A stretch of 64,000 nucleotides of DNA from contig CM067072.1 of assembly GCA_033980235.1 (NCBI GenBank), positions 24,723,692 through 24,787,691 on the forward strand, read 5' to 3'. The position numbers and the translations under genes were made by a program. Positions 13,031-25,447 of this stretch are shown here, piece by piece (the first letter of the stretch is position 1; every line of letters starts with the position of its first letter). This stretch comes from Diadema setosum. Taxonomy: Eukaryota; Echinodermata; Echinoidea; Diadematoida; Diadematidae. A model generated the notes under the pieces. That model saw only the letters and a list, made by a program, of their open reading frames with translations, ran no database searches and was not told the origin of the DNA.

Positions 13031-13520
13031 TTAATGGAAAGGGGTTTTGTGGTGTACGAAAAGGGGTAATTGTTGGGGTAGACAGACAAGATTAAAGGCA
13101 TAATTTACCATTTGCAGATGAAACGAAAACCCAGCATTAGTGCTTCAAAATAGTTCTAAAATGTGAATAAGGGATAGAAACACCCAGTGTAAAAATTTGA
13201 ACCAGTAAAATGGACGTTAAGTATTGTTAAATATACAAAATGTGAACAATAGATATAATAAAAATGTTTCAAGACTAAACCGTCTACAGGTACGGCTTAT
13301 TGAGAAAAAAACTCATATCTCCTTATATTTTAGGCTTTATTGCGAAAAATGTTTTATGGTAGGATGCTTCATGGTACAATATACCTACACATATGTTTCA
13401 AATGTAATACCTTGAAAAATTTTTTTAAATCACTGCTCCCAAAGGTAAACAGGACCTTTAATGGAAAGGGGTTTTGTGGTCAACGAAAAGGGGAAATTGT
13501 TGGGGTAGATAGACAAGATT
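13031..13520. repeat. 61-bp direct repeats bracketing a MITE
   Basis: The segment beginning TTAATGGAAAGGGGTTTTGT at about 13031-13092 recurs at about 13458-13520 with few changes, and a family A MITE lies exactly between. The surrounding purine-rich DNA (12600-13090) looks like a decayed minisatellite. Confidence 0.7.
13092..13461. mobile_element. TTAA-flanked MITE, family A copy 2
   Basis: A 370-bp element collinear with 4887-5256; ends TTAAAGGCATAATTTACC and GGACCTTTAA. The shared core includes TTAAATATACAAAATG. The equal length of two diverged copies shows that both are complete. Confidence 0.78.
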
Positions 13521-13548
13521 AAGATGCGATGAAAATGGGTGAAGAGTA

Positions 13549-13928
13549 CAGTTGAACCTCTCTTATCCGGCCTCCCTTTATCCGGATCTCTCTATTATAC
13601 AGACGCAATCTCGCCGTGATTTTTTTTTTTTTAATAATTACGGGAGGGAAGGGGGATTCCCAACTCCTTGAGAACTCCTACACAAACACACATGAATTAC
13701 ATATTACTTCCAACATTAACATACACCTCTATTTTGGGGTCTGTTACTGAGTGTAACAATGAAAAGGTTGCAGTATACACATTACTACATGTGGTACTAC
13801 AATGGGCTACATCAGTACATGTGTATGTATATGTACATGTATAAAGCATTGAGTCTCCCGTATCCGGCCAAATCCCTTATCCGGATGAGCCCCGGTCCCG
13901 ACTTGTCCGGATACGAGAGGTTCAACTG
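13549..13928. mobile_element. pogo/Tigger-like MITE, copy 2
   Basis: The ends CAGTTGAACCTCTCTTATCC and the inverse GATACGAGAGGTTCAACTG are flanked by TA at 13547-13548 and 13929-13930. Both ends contain a CCGGCC...TTATCCGGAT block, as in copy 1. Confidence 0.82.
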
Positions 13929-14197
13929 TAGTACAGGCAGCAAGAGGTCAAAAAGTCACTGCAAAAAGTGAAGGGGTAAGGAGAGGACTGGAAAAAGGGG
14001 CAAGGGTGGGTGGAAGGGGAGGGGAGAGGAGGGGTTAACTCTCTTACAAATTGGAAAGTCACCAAGAGTTTACTCTTAACAGCTTCAACTCTGGTTTAAT
14101 CAATGGCATCCTCTGCTGACAACTGATATGGGGGCAAAAAAAGCCAAACCCCGGCAGATGATCAAACATCACGGTCCGTTTCCACGAGGAGCATCAC

Positions 14198-14319
14198 GAT
14201 CGGCGCTGCCCGCAATGCTGCCGAGATTATGGTAATAGCCGGATAACTCGCACATTCGATCTCCAGAACACACAGTTTCCTCCGAGCGGGGGAGATAGGA
14301 ATCTAACCCATTTCTAACG
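14198..14319 (-). CDS. Candidate minus-strand exon, probably CPLANE1
   Basis: In a locally GC-rich patch an open segment after acceptor GAATTTTCAG encodes VRNGLDSYLPRSEETVCSGD then RMCELSGYYHNLGSIAGSAD. The donor CGATC|GTGATG gives phase 2 to phase 1. A second donor (GGACC|GTGATG) would extend it to 14173. The start phase matches the candidate ending at 24549. Confidence 0.42.
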
Positions 14320-17300
14320 CTGAAAATTCCACGTCACAGAAAAGGCGGGCGGGGAAAATCCCACTGGTTCCCCCGCTCAGTGCCAATAGACTGGGACATT
14401 GGGCTGATATGATTTTTTTTTATTCATACAGGTACACTTGCACCAGTAATATTTTGCTTCTCTTCATGTGCAGTAAATAAAAGTAAATCAACGTGATACT
14501 AGAATTGCCAAGAGGATCAGCTCCAACACACAATCTATTCATTTGTTGTTTCTCCGGAGCACGTGGGGAATTTCATCAGCTAGGAATCCTACGCATCTGG
14601 GCCAGTATTATTGACAGACTGACATAATTGAAAGAAATAAAGAGAAAGAGAAATAAATCAAGCAAGGATGTTGCAAAGAGACAGGTCGCAGTGACATCAT
14701 AATGACCTGTTTAGATCCGCAGATAGCTTCTTCATGAAGAATGCAGTATATAGCTTTAAATGCTCTATAATGACTTTTAAAGAATTTCTAGCAGTGTCTC
14801 ACTGGAAACTATGGCTCTTAACTCTTTCAAAAAAAGCTAATCACCTGATTCATCTGGCTACAAATTATTTGCAATTCACCAATCGGACATTAACCCAACG
14901 AGGAGAATTCATTCCAAGACAAAAATAGACACACTCAATTTCAGATTGGCACTCACAAGTCTTCACCTCTTTTGCAAATTTGGGTCGTTTGGACCCACCT
15001 AATTAGCCATACCTACCCCCCCCCCATGCTACATGAGGGCACTCGTTACCCTTTAATGGGGCATAAATCATGCGTTTAACTCATATCCTTTCCAACCCTG
15101 TGTGAGAGTGAGAGTTCATCATCCCTGGATCAAACTTTCACTGTAGGATCCTTAGCCACAGACCAGACATCATGGGGTCTCTGCTACAAGTTTTGCACAT
15201 TTACATTGTTGTTGCTCTTAGATAGTTATCTAACATGCAATTCATATATCAACTTGTTTAAATGCTAACTGAAAATCTTAAAATCTACATTGTATCATGG
15301 CATTATAATGTCAGCTACTACGCATGTAGTGAGAGATGCCACATAGATCAGATTAGATCATACGTAGATAAGAAAAAGTCTCAAAAATGATATTTGATGA
15401 TGCTCACTTTAGATCCAACTTTTCTCCCCCTTCCCCCCCCCCCCCCTCTCTCTCTCTCTGATAGGAAATGTGATCACTTGGATATATATTCTCACCTTTT
15501 CCACTACCATAAATGAAATTTTGGCATTTAGAAAGAAAGCTTTTGCCTGTGGGTTTTTACTAGGACTGGAAAAACTGCCATTTTTACCTCCAGCACCCCC
15601 TGTACTTTATAAGGAACAGTTGGTGTAAGGATTGTTTTAAATTGGCCTAATTATTAGAAAGTGGGTTTTGATTTGTCTCCGCATCAATTCATTCTAACTT
15701 CTTGGTTTGTCATTTTTCTTACATACACTTGTTTTATCAACCCAACAGTGAAGGCCTGTTCCAATACAGTACTTTGCAGGACTTGTAGCCCCCCCCCCCC
15801 CAAAAAAAAAAAATAATAATAATATCAGATGCCATGGTTGTCCAAGGGCAACAACTATTCAATTGTGAGGATGACAGTTGCTGTTGTTGTTTTTTTCTCT
15901 GAGAAAACCACAAAGCTCCTTACATGAATTAATGCGTTGATGTGTCCATGTTTATGTTTGTTTGGATTTTTTTTTGGGGGGGGGGGGGTAAGCAGCTGAT
16001 ATATCAATTTCATATAACTCATCATTCTTGTCTGTGTTAACATTGAAAATGTAAATGAGAACTACACCAGTTTTGTAATCAGAAATGAAATGCCTGTACT
16101 ATCTTCAATAAAACTGTCAGTTTCAACAACTATTTTTCACCTATTCAATATTATTTGTGACTTTTTAAAATTATGAAATTATGCATGAATATGACAAGGG
16201 AGTAGTTTATCATTACCATGGAGCTCATCACTTAAAACTGATTTCGTTGTGATTGAATTTCATATCTCAATTCAATTCATCTAGACATTGTACAAACACA
16301 ATATCCTTGAGCATTCTGTATCAGAACCACATCTTATGATACAATATAGCCTGTTCACGAGTGTGTAAGTTTGTAAACTGAAGCACATTATACTGGGTAG
16401 GAATATACTTTTGTACTGAACTGTATTTTGCCAAGAACAGCAGCTGCTGTCCAATGCCATATCCCCTGGTCAAGAGTACAGTAATTTCAAGAAGATTGCA
16501 TTTCTATTTAAATTTGCCTTTTTCTATGAATGCACCATATCCTTGAATGCTTTCCCACTTATAATGAAATTAACTACAGATTAGCATGTTTGTTTGTTTG
16601 TTTGTTTGTTTGTTGTTACTGATGGGCACACCAATGTATTGGCTGGCTCCTCCACAACAGTCCACCTTCCAAGTTAGGTAGGCCATCTGAGTAGCAGCTA
16701 ATTGCATGGGGCATTTCATTACTTTAAATACAATTATCCCATGTACGTACCCCCTTCCCCCCCCCCCCCCCCCCCACGAGACAGAAGAAGGAGAAAAGGG
16801 CCTCATTGGAGCTTGCATAAAGAGGGGAAGTGAGAGGGCTTTAGTTGATTTCAAATCATGCATTCCCCCATTTGTACCCCTGAAGGGTCAGGTCTTTTGG
16901 TGATAACAAGGGGGCGGAGTGATCTGGCTAGAAATAGATGCTTAATCCAGACACTAATCAAATGGCTCTTGACAATCTCCTCAAGTTCGATTCACACCAA
17001 ATTATGTTTGTTTGTTTTTTTTTTTGTAATGACTTAACACAAAGTGTTGCACTAATCACTCACATTCAACTCGTTAGAATCAGCAAAATGAGTAAAGTTG
17101 ATTTCAGAATATCACTATTAAAGAAACAAGTAAGAAAGTGGCATTTCAAATACCAACAAAACTGAATATTCCAAAGACAATCGTAGGAGTGAGATGATTG
17201 CCAGCACAGCCAGTGTTACAGTGAACCAGCTTTTGTCAGGTGTGCATTCATGAACCAAAAACAATGAAAACAACAACAGCAACACGAACAAGAACAATAA

Positions 17301-17590
17301 CAAAAACAACAAAAACGACGAAAACGACGACAACAACGACAACAACAACAATCCCTGATGAGTGGCACACCACGTTTGAGTCATGGAAGGATTATCACCG
17401 AATATAGCCCTGCTCTGAGGCACCTACCTTTTTGACCCAGTACAAACTGTACTTCAAAAGAAGGATTTAACCCCCCTCAGGATCCCCATCCTACATTGTA
17501 TAATGCCACTGACATGATGCACAGAGAAGATGCCAATGGTGATGACAGCATTAAAGGGTATCAAAACCCAAGTCTAAAGATGTGGAGTGA
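14320..17590. other. Non-coding stretch with simple repeats
   Basis: It contains poly-C/CT tracts (15430-15460), poly-C/A (15790-15810), a G run (15977-15987), (TTTG)n at 16588-16612, a poly-C run at 16758-16775, and an AAC/GAC-rich tract at 17262-17351. One weak exon candidate (16620-16686) is listed separately. Confidence 0.45.
16620..16686 (-). CDS. Candidate minus-strand exon
   Basis: The acceptor GCTGCTACTCAG is followed by 22 open codons encoding MAYLTWKVDCCGGASQYIGV and PI, with donor ATCA|GTAACA. It runs phase 0 to phase 1 and does not fit directly between its neighbours, so another exon would be needed. It abuts a (TTTG)n microsatellite. Confidence 0.33.
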
Positions 17591-19113
17591 GTGAATGCAA
17601 CAGTATTAATAGAACACATCAGCAAAGCTTGAGGAAAAATCAGACAATCTGTTGAAGAGTTAGGAATTTTTAAAGTTTTGGCGCTACAATCGCTGGATGA
17701 GAAAACTACATTTACATTACATGACATCACGCATGGACAATGACATATAAAGAAAATACAGAGAGAATTTAAAAAAAAAAATCATTTTCTATGAAAACTA
17801 CACATCTCATAACTGATGTACAGTGCATTAAGGGTAATTTTATTAGCCCTGCTTTCTGAAAGAGGTAATTCAAGTACTCTTTCTTGATGCTAAAAAAGTT
17901 AAAATATATTGAATTTTCTTTATATTTTCTTTATCATTGTCCATGATTGATATGACATATTGATATTACAGTCTTCTCATCCGGCGATGGCAGCACTAAA
18001 ACTTTAAAAATTCATAAGTCTGTAGTAGATTGTACAATTTTTTTTTTAAAGATAATAAAAAGTTTTGGTACCTCAAAAGCTTACCTGAATTTCCTTGTCT
18101 TGGTTTGTGTTTCAGGTTAAAGTACGTTGTCTGTGAGAATTACTTGCCCCCAAAGTGCTCTCATGTCTTAGTAATCATGCAATAATGGTTTCGTACCAGA
18201 GCCAACGCTGTACAGCGTCGATAAATATTGTACGAAACCACTGACTGCGACCAGCAGCGTGCAGCCCATTGTACGCATAGCTAACTGCGACCAGCAGCCC
18301 CATACGCATAGCGTAATGGGGCTTCGCATTGTAGCATTCAGGATCATGACAGAATTAGTATCGCGGGTAAATGTCAACTTAAAATCAAAAAATTTCTTCG
18401 ATTTGAAGACTTACCAATTAAGTTGAAGTATTGAAAACAGGCTTCGATTAACGTTTGGTTCTGCCAATAGTCCCTTTCTGTTCGAATTGATGACTGAATG
18501 TGACTCGGTCGAGAGGACCTTGTGAGAGCTACATACACGGGATACCATGGCCAGCGCATGCGCACACAAACATCTTATCCGTTCATGGATTTGAAATTTG
18601 TGTGCATGTGATGTGTTCGCATGCACTGGCTGTAGTATTCAGTGTACTGTATGTAGCTCTCCTAAGGTCCTGTCGACCGAGTCACATTCAGTCATCAATT
18701 CGAACAGAAAGGGACTATAGGCAGAACCAAACGTTGCCCGAAGCCTGTTTTCAATACTTCAACTTAATTGGTAAGTCTTCAAATTGAAGAATTTATGGGA
18801 TTTTAAGTTGACATTTACCCTGCGATACTAAATCTGTCATGATCCTGAATGCTACAATGCGAAGCCCGATTACGCTATGCGTATGGGACTGCTGGTCGCT
18901 ATGCGTATGGGGCTGCTGATCGCAGTTAATTGCATGATTACTAAGACATGAGAGCACTTTGGGGCGAGTAAGTCTCACAGTGTTAGTTATATGAAAGGTA
19001 CTTTAACCTGAAACACAAACTAAGACAAGGAAATTCAAGGACACTTTTGAGGTACCAAAACTTTTTATTATCTTTAACTTTGCTGATGTGTTCTCCTAAG
19101 ACTGCTGCATTCC
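17591..19113. mobile_element. Large foldback element, arms over 500 bp, centre near 18590
   Basis: From AAGTTTTGGTACCTC at 18058 inward to the centre, the left side matches the right side (18600-19075) in inverse order, including ACTGAATGTGACTCGGTCGA. The outermost match (GAATGCAACAGT, AGAACACATCAGCAAAG) is separated in the left arm by a 400-bp insertion. Confidence 0.82.
17627..18043. mobile_element. TIR element nested in the left arm of the foldback
   Basis: The inserted segment has its own long inverted ends: AATTTTTAAAGTTTTGGCGC ... ATCGCTGGATGAGAAAACT on the left and the inverse on the right, extending through CATGGACAATGA. The right foldback arm gives the empty site, CAGCAAAGTTAAAGATAATA. 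Confidence 0.78.
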
Positions 19114-21330
19114 CTCAAGCTACATACTATATTTGGGTTTCATTCTCCTTCAAGTTTTGGAATTCATTGTTCCAGAAAGTTTTGCTCAAGTTGGAACTGC
19201 ATGAAAGACTTGAACATTTTGCATGGCAAAGATGATGAACATAGATTATTATAACATCCTTGCTTTACTCATTTATCCAGGAATAAACGCCAACGTCGAC
19301 TGTTTGCAAATTATACGCATTATACTGTAAATCATAGCCTTGGTGATTCACCGCCTCTTCATACACTTACAGCTTTCTTTCTTCTCGTATCTCAATCCTC
19401 GTCACAAGGTTGTGACAGTCACAATGAGGGCGCTAATGAACGGGGGGGGGGGGGGGATGGAGGGCAGTACACAGTAAATCCTCCACATGAGTATGACTTG
19501 CTGAATCTGCCTTGAACAGAACAACTGTTTCATATATATTAATATCTCTCTAATCTCTCTCTCTCTCTCTTTCATGCTGTATATATTTCTCTCTCCTTCT
19601 ATCTCTTTGGCTATCTCACGTATTCAGGGTGCGCGCATATACGTACGTCGCCATATTGATTATGACGTAATCGAACTTGACAACATGAACAATTCGTCGC
19701 TGATGAGCTCTGCATTTTTAATTACCCCTGTATTGAATGGCCACTGGAAAAATAAAAACAGAATGAGGGTGGAAAGTATAGGTCTCCTCATTTCATGCAT
19801 ATTCATATGTTCAAAACACTACATTCGTAGTTGCAAGATCTTAATAAAATTTCCATATAAGTGTACATTTTCGTAACCCTAATTTTATGCATTAAATATG
19901 ACTTTATGCAAATTATTTATAGCCTATCAATAACATGTCAATAATAATTTTTGACAATTTTTTGTATCTATTCCTTTTAAATTTGAATGAAAGAGGTCAT
20001 GTCTACCTGTTTCATGCAGTCGGCTTCCATCCTACAGTTTTTTGCTCATTGACCCATCCTCCCGATTTAGGGGTATAATAAGGTTTCGTGAACCATGTAG
20101 GCTACTGAAATATGACCTGTTGCGTTGCCAGCGTCAGATTTTTATTATATTGAGGTGATATATTTATGATCTCGTGTCAAGTTATTGTTTCTGTTATAAC
20201 GATCAAGTAGACTGCCCTTGGTATTGCATTTTTTCTCTTTAGCGGAAAAAATATTACATTCTTTCCTGACAAAATAGCCGCAGAATTTTATTTCTATCGG
20301 TGTGGCGCTCGCGCTTCCCCCTTGTGCGTAGGCGCAGCGATTTAGTCCCACGTCGTCCATTGTTCGACGCGTGAACGTGCATTTTGGGAGTTGGCGCATG
20401 CCTGTGGCCGCTGCATTATGTCGTGCTATTTTGCTGGTTTATAGGCTAGTTTGCATGCAGAATGCATGTTGTACTGAATGGTTCATTGGTCAATAAGTTT
20501 TTATTATTAAAAATAGACCAGAAAGGACTATGTTCCTATGTGTAGCCAGCTAGAGTGCTAACAATCGCTACATTAGTCAGACAGCAGTCTGTCGTTATAG
20601 GTCTAGACGTAATTTAAATCAGATCATCAGTAATAAAATAGTCGGCCTACATATCAAACCTATGGTTTTAATTCGTGCATTTACACATTGGCTTTGCAAT
20701 ATCTTGTATTGAGTGCAGCCTGTATATAAACTAGTAATAGTATTTATTTTAATAATAATATATCTACTATGTACTAGACCCTAACAATACTGATAGATCT
20801 ACGTGTAGGTTGCTACGGGCAATTTGCAACACATGTCTAATAATATACTTGCCATACATGGTGCATATCATGTGCCAAAAATGAAATTAAAAAAAAAAAG
20901 TGCCAGGTACATAAATTTCTATATCAAATAGACATGATTCATTACATGATATAGGCCCTATGTGTCTAAAGTGACAGTGCATGCGGCGGTTGTTTACTTT
21001 GTATCTTTGTTGATGAATTTGACAAAATGCACAATAATAATGTGACATGACCTGAAAAAGTACTGGTATTAGCTACTGCTATAGTGATGTATTGACTTTC
21101 CATCCAGTGCATGCTCATCAAAGATACTTTTTTATCAGTGTTGCACAGAGAGATGTAATTTCCTGGTTCTTTGTTGAAAGTACAGATTTTCGTGCTGCAA
21201 AACCATGCAGTTAATGCAATGAAAGTTGGTCATTTTCTTTTTATTCAGCGACCAAAGTAATGAAACGTGATGGTGTTCACTATATTATACAGGGGTAGGA
21301 AAATAGTGGGGTACCCAGTGTTGAACAAAA
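19114..21330. other. Non-coding stretch
   Basis: It contains a G run at 19442-19455, (CT)n at 19552-19572, and a CpG-rich patch at 20280-20400 of unknown nature. No splice-bounded coding segment was recognised. Confidence 0.35.
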
Positions 21331-21334
21331 GTTG

Positions 21335-21605
21335 CTTCTAGCAAGCTACTACCACACAAACAATCACAGTCAATGGGTTCAAATGATATTTGTAGCATAG
21401 TCAACTGTTCATAAGTTGTTGAGATACTACTACCACACAAACAATTGAGAATCAATGGGTTTAAATGACATATTCATGATATTTGTAGCATAGTCAGCTG
21501 TTCATACGTTGTTGAGATACTTCTGCCACACAATCATAGAATCAATGGGATCAAATGACATGACATCTGTAGCATACTCAACTATATAGTTGTTGAGATG
21601 TATGT
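21335..21605. repeat. Minisatellite, three diverged units of about 80-105 bp
   Basis: Each unit contains CTACCACACAAACAAT (or a variant), AATGGGTTCAAATGA, TTTGTAGCATAGTCAACTGT and GTTGTTGAGATAC. The second unit carries an extra TATTCATGA segment. Confidence 0.8.
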
Positions 21606-24016
21606 ACAATATAATGTGCAGCAACAAACAAATAATTTGAACTAGGTATACTCCTTTGCCAGATGAAATTATATTGCACTGTATCTATTGATAAACAAAT
21701 TAATCAAATGACAGCTACCAGTATTTTCTGCTTTCCTGTAAATTTTCTGCAGTCTCAATTTGATAGTGATGGTAGTGGTACCTACATATCACTTGTATTG
21801 TGATGACAATGATAACAGCATGGCAATAATGAAGTTATGATTTCAAAGTAGATTTCACTTGCATACAGAGTTGTGCAGTCTTGTGTAGTGTCATGTGCAA
21901 TCCAGTCTTTTTTTAATTGAAGGAAGTTTGATTGATTGTAAGCTTGTGACGGCAGTAGCACAATATAGGAAGTAGTGTAACGAATATTGACACACTCCTT
22001 TGATCCATCCTCCCTCTGCCTGCCCGCACCCGGCCCGGCCCGGCCGCGCCCAGCCCCGCTCCGCTACCCCGCGGGCCCGCATGATATCTGCACAACCCGT
22101 GTCGGGCATGTGAAGCAGAGCCCGCGCGCGGTGACCATCTATTTGATTTGCCGTAAGCGTGAATCGATAGCCCTGAGCAGTAACACAAGGTCAAATGCAA
22201 GGGGCATAAATGATTAACAAAAAAACTGTAGGATGAACAGAAACCACAGATAATTGTCAGAAATGTCCTAAATGATGTCAAAAAGACGATCACATTTCAC
22301 AAAAAATTGCAACTTAAGATATGAAAAAGTCAAGAAAATGTGTTGAAATCTGATGCTAATTACGATCCTGTCTGTGTGTCCCATGGGACCGACTCATGCA
22401 TGATAGCGACACATGGTTAAAATATCGAGCATTGTGAAGTGAATGTTCAGCGAGGAACGTTCTGATTTGTTGTGAGAGATCGTGTATGTGTTGCTCCTCT
22501 GGACTTTAGTTTTAATACGTTTGATAACCACTCTGAACTTTTTTAATGACGTCAGATATTGAGTCATCATCTTCCGTTAGTGAGTAGTTTCGAACGGAGA
22601 CCGAATCAAAGTATTTTTAATGTAAATGCTGAAGTGAGCCCTCTCTCGACGGATTGCACAATGGCCGCGCTCTACGTACGGCGATGAAGCGCCTATGACG
22701 ACCCCACATACGTGATCTGTCTGTTTCTTGCTTTCTTCTTCATTCTCTATGCATATATCTTTCTCTCTTCCTCTCTGTGTGTCTCTCAGTATATATTTCT
22801 CTCTCATTTTATCTCTCTTTCTCCCTCCTTCTCTCTCTCTCTCTCTCTCTCTCATTCTCCACCTATCTATTTTTCTTGAACTGGTTTCAAGATAATTTGG
22901 CATGAACTTCTCACAATGCATAAGCCCCCTACAGCTTGCGTTAGGACGGAAACTTCTTGGGAGCAAGTACTAACCCTTTCAGGGCTAAACCAAGCTTAAT
23001 TTGATGTGATGATTTGATGGATAATTCCATTACTCTATGATTTATTTCACACTCATGTTCTTCACTAGGTAATTACTCAAACACATGATATCACGGCGAA
23101 ATAAAGTCATTCACACTACTACGTGTGGTACTTAGCATAGTTTTAAAATCTTTTGATATACTATTTTGTATTAACTTTTTTGTATTATGAGAACATTTTA
23201 TGAAAAAAAAAATGCCTTATGTGAAATTCAGTTTATTAGCTAGTCTGGAAGCAAAGTACACATAAAGAGACAAAACAATTTATCTCTATAGTTAATTTCA
23301 ACATAGTTTTTCATACATTTGCCTTGTTCTCTATATGAAGCGTTCTGTAGCTTCATTTTTGTTAAGTTGAGACATTTGTGACTAAAGCTGCTAGCTAATG
23401 TGAAAATATAACAAAAATATGGGATATTTTTAATCATAACCTCATATTCCTTTTTATGTAACAAGTGAGATATCACTGGAAAGGATTTTTTTTTTTTTTT
23501 TTGCTCTATCTGATGATGGATGTACTTTAAAATGTTTAAAAATGGGGCTATATAATAGCTCATTTTGCAGCACCAAACTCTTCATATTAGGTATTTATGA
23601 ATTTCAGTCCAAGTGCTGCCAACCTACAATGTACGTGGTGAGGAACAATACACTCTGAGGATGTAAAACATTAATGCTTTGGCTACAAAATGAAAGTTGG
23701 GGCCATACATGTGTATTATAAATGCAGGATAGAGCCATGTCAATCTATAATTCTATCATAAATAACAGTGAAAGCACAAATGGTTTAATACTGAATCACA
23801 ATCACCATTCTGTCTGGATGTACCATAAGACAATTCCACCTGCCCCCTCCCCTCCCCATGATAGCAGCATAAGAGAAGAAGAGCTGAAGAAGAAGAACAA
23901 GTGAAGCATAAATGATGCCAAGGGGAGTTCCTACAATGTACAAGTGTATCTTGAAAGCAATTTCGACCATAACTCTACAATTTAAAAGGAAAGACGAGAG
24001 CCCCATTTCCATAACA
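21606..24016. other. Non-coding stretch with a CpG/GC-rich island and CT-rich tracts
   Basis: At 22005-22130 the GC content jumps (CCCGGCCCGGCCCGGCCGCG), isolated in AT-rich DNA, with no splice-bounded coding frame. (CT)n lies at 22795-22855 and poly-T at 23487-23502. Confidence 0.4.
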
Positions 24017-24138
24017 GATGTTAGGATAGCAACTCTTTCTGGAATGGCAACTTCCTATAGCAACAACCAATCAGGAAGCTGGATTCTTGTCATTACCATC
24101 ACTGACAATTGCCATTCCAGCAAGAGTTGCTATCACAT
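24017..24138. mobile_element. Short 120-bp MITE
   Basis: GATGTTAGGATAGCAACTCT ... GGAATGGCAACTT at the left is matched in inverse by AATTGCCATTCCAGCAAGAG ... GCTATCACATC at the right. There is no coding capacity. Confidence 0.72.
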
Positions 24139-24548
24139 CATTTTTTTTTTAATAAAATTGGGCCCAGCACATTACAAAATGCATTATGTAGTGATTGGTT
24201 TGTATGTTCAGTGGAATTTACCTTCAAAAGTTTTGATGTCCAGTGTCAAAAGGAAACAAACACACATACATGTACCATATCATCTCTATTGCCTATGTAA
24301 TGTTACATTCATTTCATATCTGTACTTTGCTCTATGCATTAGTGTACATATGGCAGTACACATACTGTACATAATAAGCTGTTCATGTTTGTAGGCCTAC
24401 ATGTCAAGCTGAATGTATTCAATTTTTTTTCAATGGTAATAAAATTCTAGGGAGTGTCAATTTAAAAATATCCTGTTTCTGACTGTGCCTTCTTAGAGTA
24501 TGATTGCTGGGATTAGTGGGGAATGCGGCTTGGAGCCCCTATCAGTAC

Positions 24549-24706
24549 CTAGCATCGGCCTGGAACGGAAACACTCTCGACAGACCTCGGCATTTTAAGT
24601 GTTGCCAAAGTGAGGACAGAGAGAGATCCTGTGTAGCCATATCGTACTCTGTAATCAACATTTGCACTGAAGCAAGTTCAACGAACAAACATTTCATGGT
24701 ACAATT
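24549..24706 (-). CDS. Candidate minus-strand exon, best of the downstream set, probably CPLANE1
   Basis: A 158-bp open segment encodes 52 residues including FVELASVQMLITEYDMATQD, LSLSSLWQHLKCRGLSRV and FPFQADA, a convincing helical protein segment with no low-complexity content. The acceptor is TGACCTTAG and the donor GCTAG|GTACTG; it runs phase 0 to phase 2. It lies on the strand and side expected for the continuation of CPLANE1, but I cannot confirm the family from memory. Confidence 0.6.
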
Positions 24707-25057
24707 CTAAGGTCACTTTTCTACCACCATCTTCTCATAATTTTCACCTCTCAAAAAAAAAAAAAAAAAAAAAAAATGAAGGGAAAAGATGGAGCTCACA
24801 GACAGAACTGCACAAAAATTTTAAATCTGAATTCAAAATCTAAAATCAAATCCATACTGCAAATCTAGGCTTTGTATTGGTCAGAAGAAGAAAAGTTCCT
24901 AATACTAGCCAACTACAATTGGTCACTCATTTTCAGCTGATTTATTTGTCTACAAAGGTAGAGAAAGGATGAAATAGAGGTAAAACTGTATAAAATATCA
25001 AGAGATAACAAACTGCCTGAAATAACTAGGCATGCTACAAGGTGTTTTACTTGTAAG

Positions 25058-25447
25058 TTAAAGGGATAGTACAGTATTGGTGTAGATGAGAATTTGGCTT
25101 TTAACTTTTTGCGAGATACCAAGAAAACATTTATGATATAGTACAGAGCATACCATTTTAAGAGGAATTCAAAGTTTATTTGATGAAAATAGGGTTTGGA
25201 ATGAATGAAACATCCAAAAACAAAGTAAAACAAAGCGATCGTAATAAAGTGTGGGTCCCACACTTTATTAGAATCGCTCTTTTTTGGATATCTCAGCCAC
25301 TTCAAAACCAATATTCATGAAATAAACGTTGAATTCCTCATAGAATTACATGCTTTTTCATATTTCATAAGGGGTTTCTCATTATCTCACCAAAAAATGT
25401 TAGAAACCTGAAATTAGGTCTCAACCAAAACTGTACGATCTCTTTAA
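25058..25447. mobile_element. TTAA MITE family B, copy 3
   Basis: TTAA lies at both ends; it starts AGGGATAGTACAGTATTGGT and ends CCAAAACTGTACGATCTCT. It carries the family's CTTTTAACTTTTTGCGAGAT and GGATATCTCAGCCACTTC segments. Confidence 0.78.

Noticed and set aside
16570..16903. Overlapping frames with Gly or Pro runs
   Set aside because: They read through a poly-C tract; only the short splice-bounded piece at 16620-16686 was kept as a weak candidate.
17118..17423. Membrane-like minus-strand frame (Leu/Phe-rich)
   Set aside because: Most of it translates an AAC/GAC-rich simple repeat. A short segment (FTVTLAVLAIISLLRLSLEY) looks like a membrane helix but has no acceptable splice sites.
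20145..20399. GC-rich patch with an 84-codon minus-strand frame
   Set aside because: The frame mixes a CpG-rich patch with AT-rich sequence, lacks splice sites and resembles no family.
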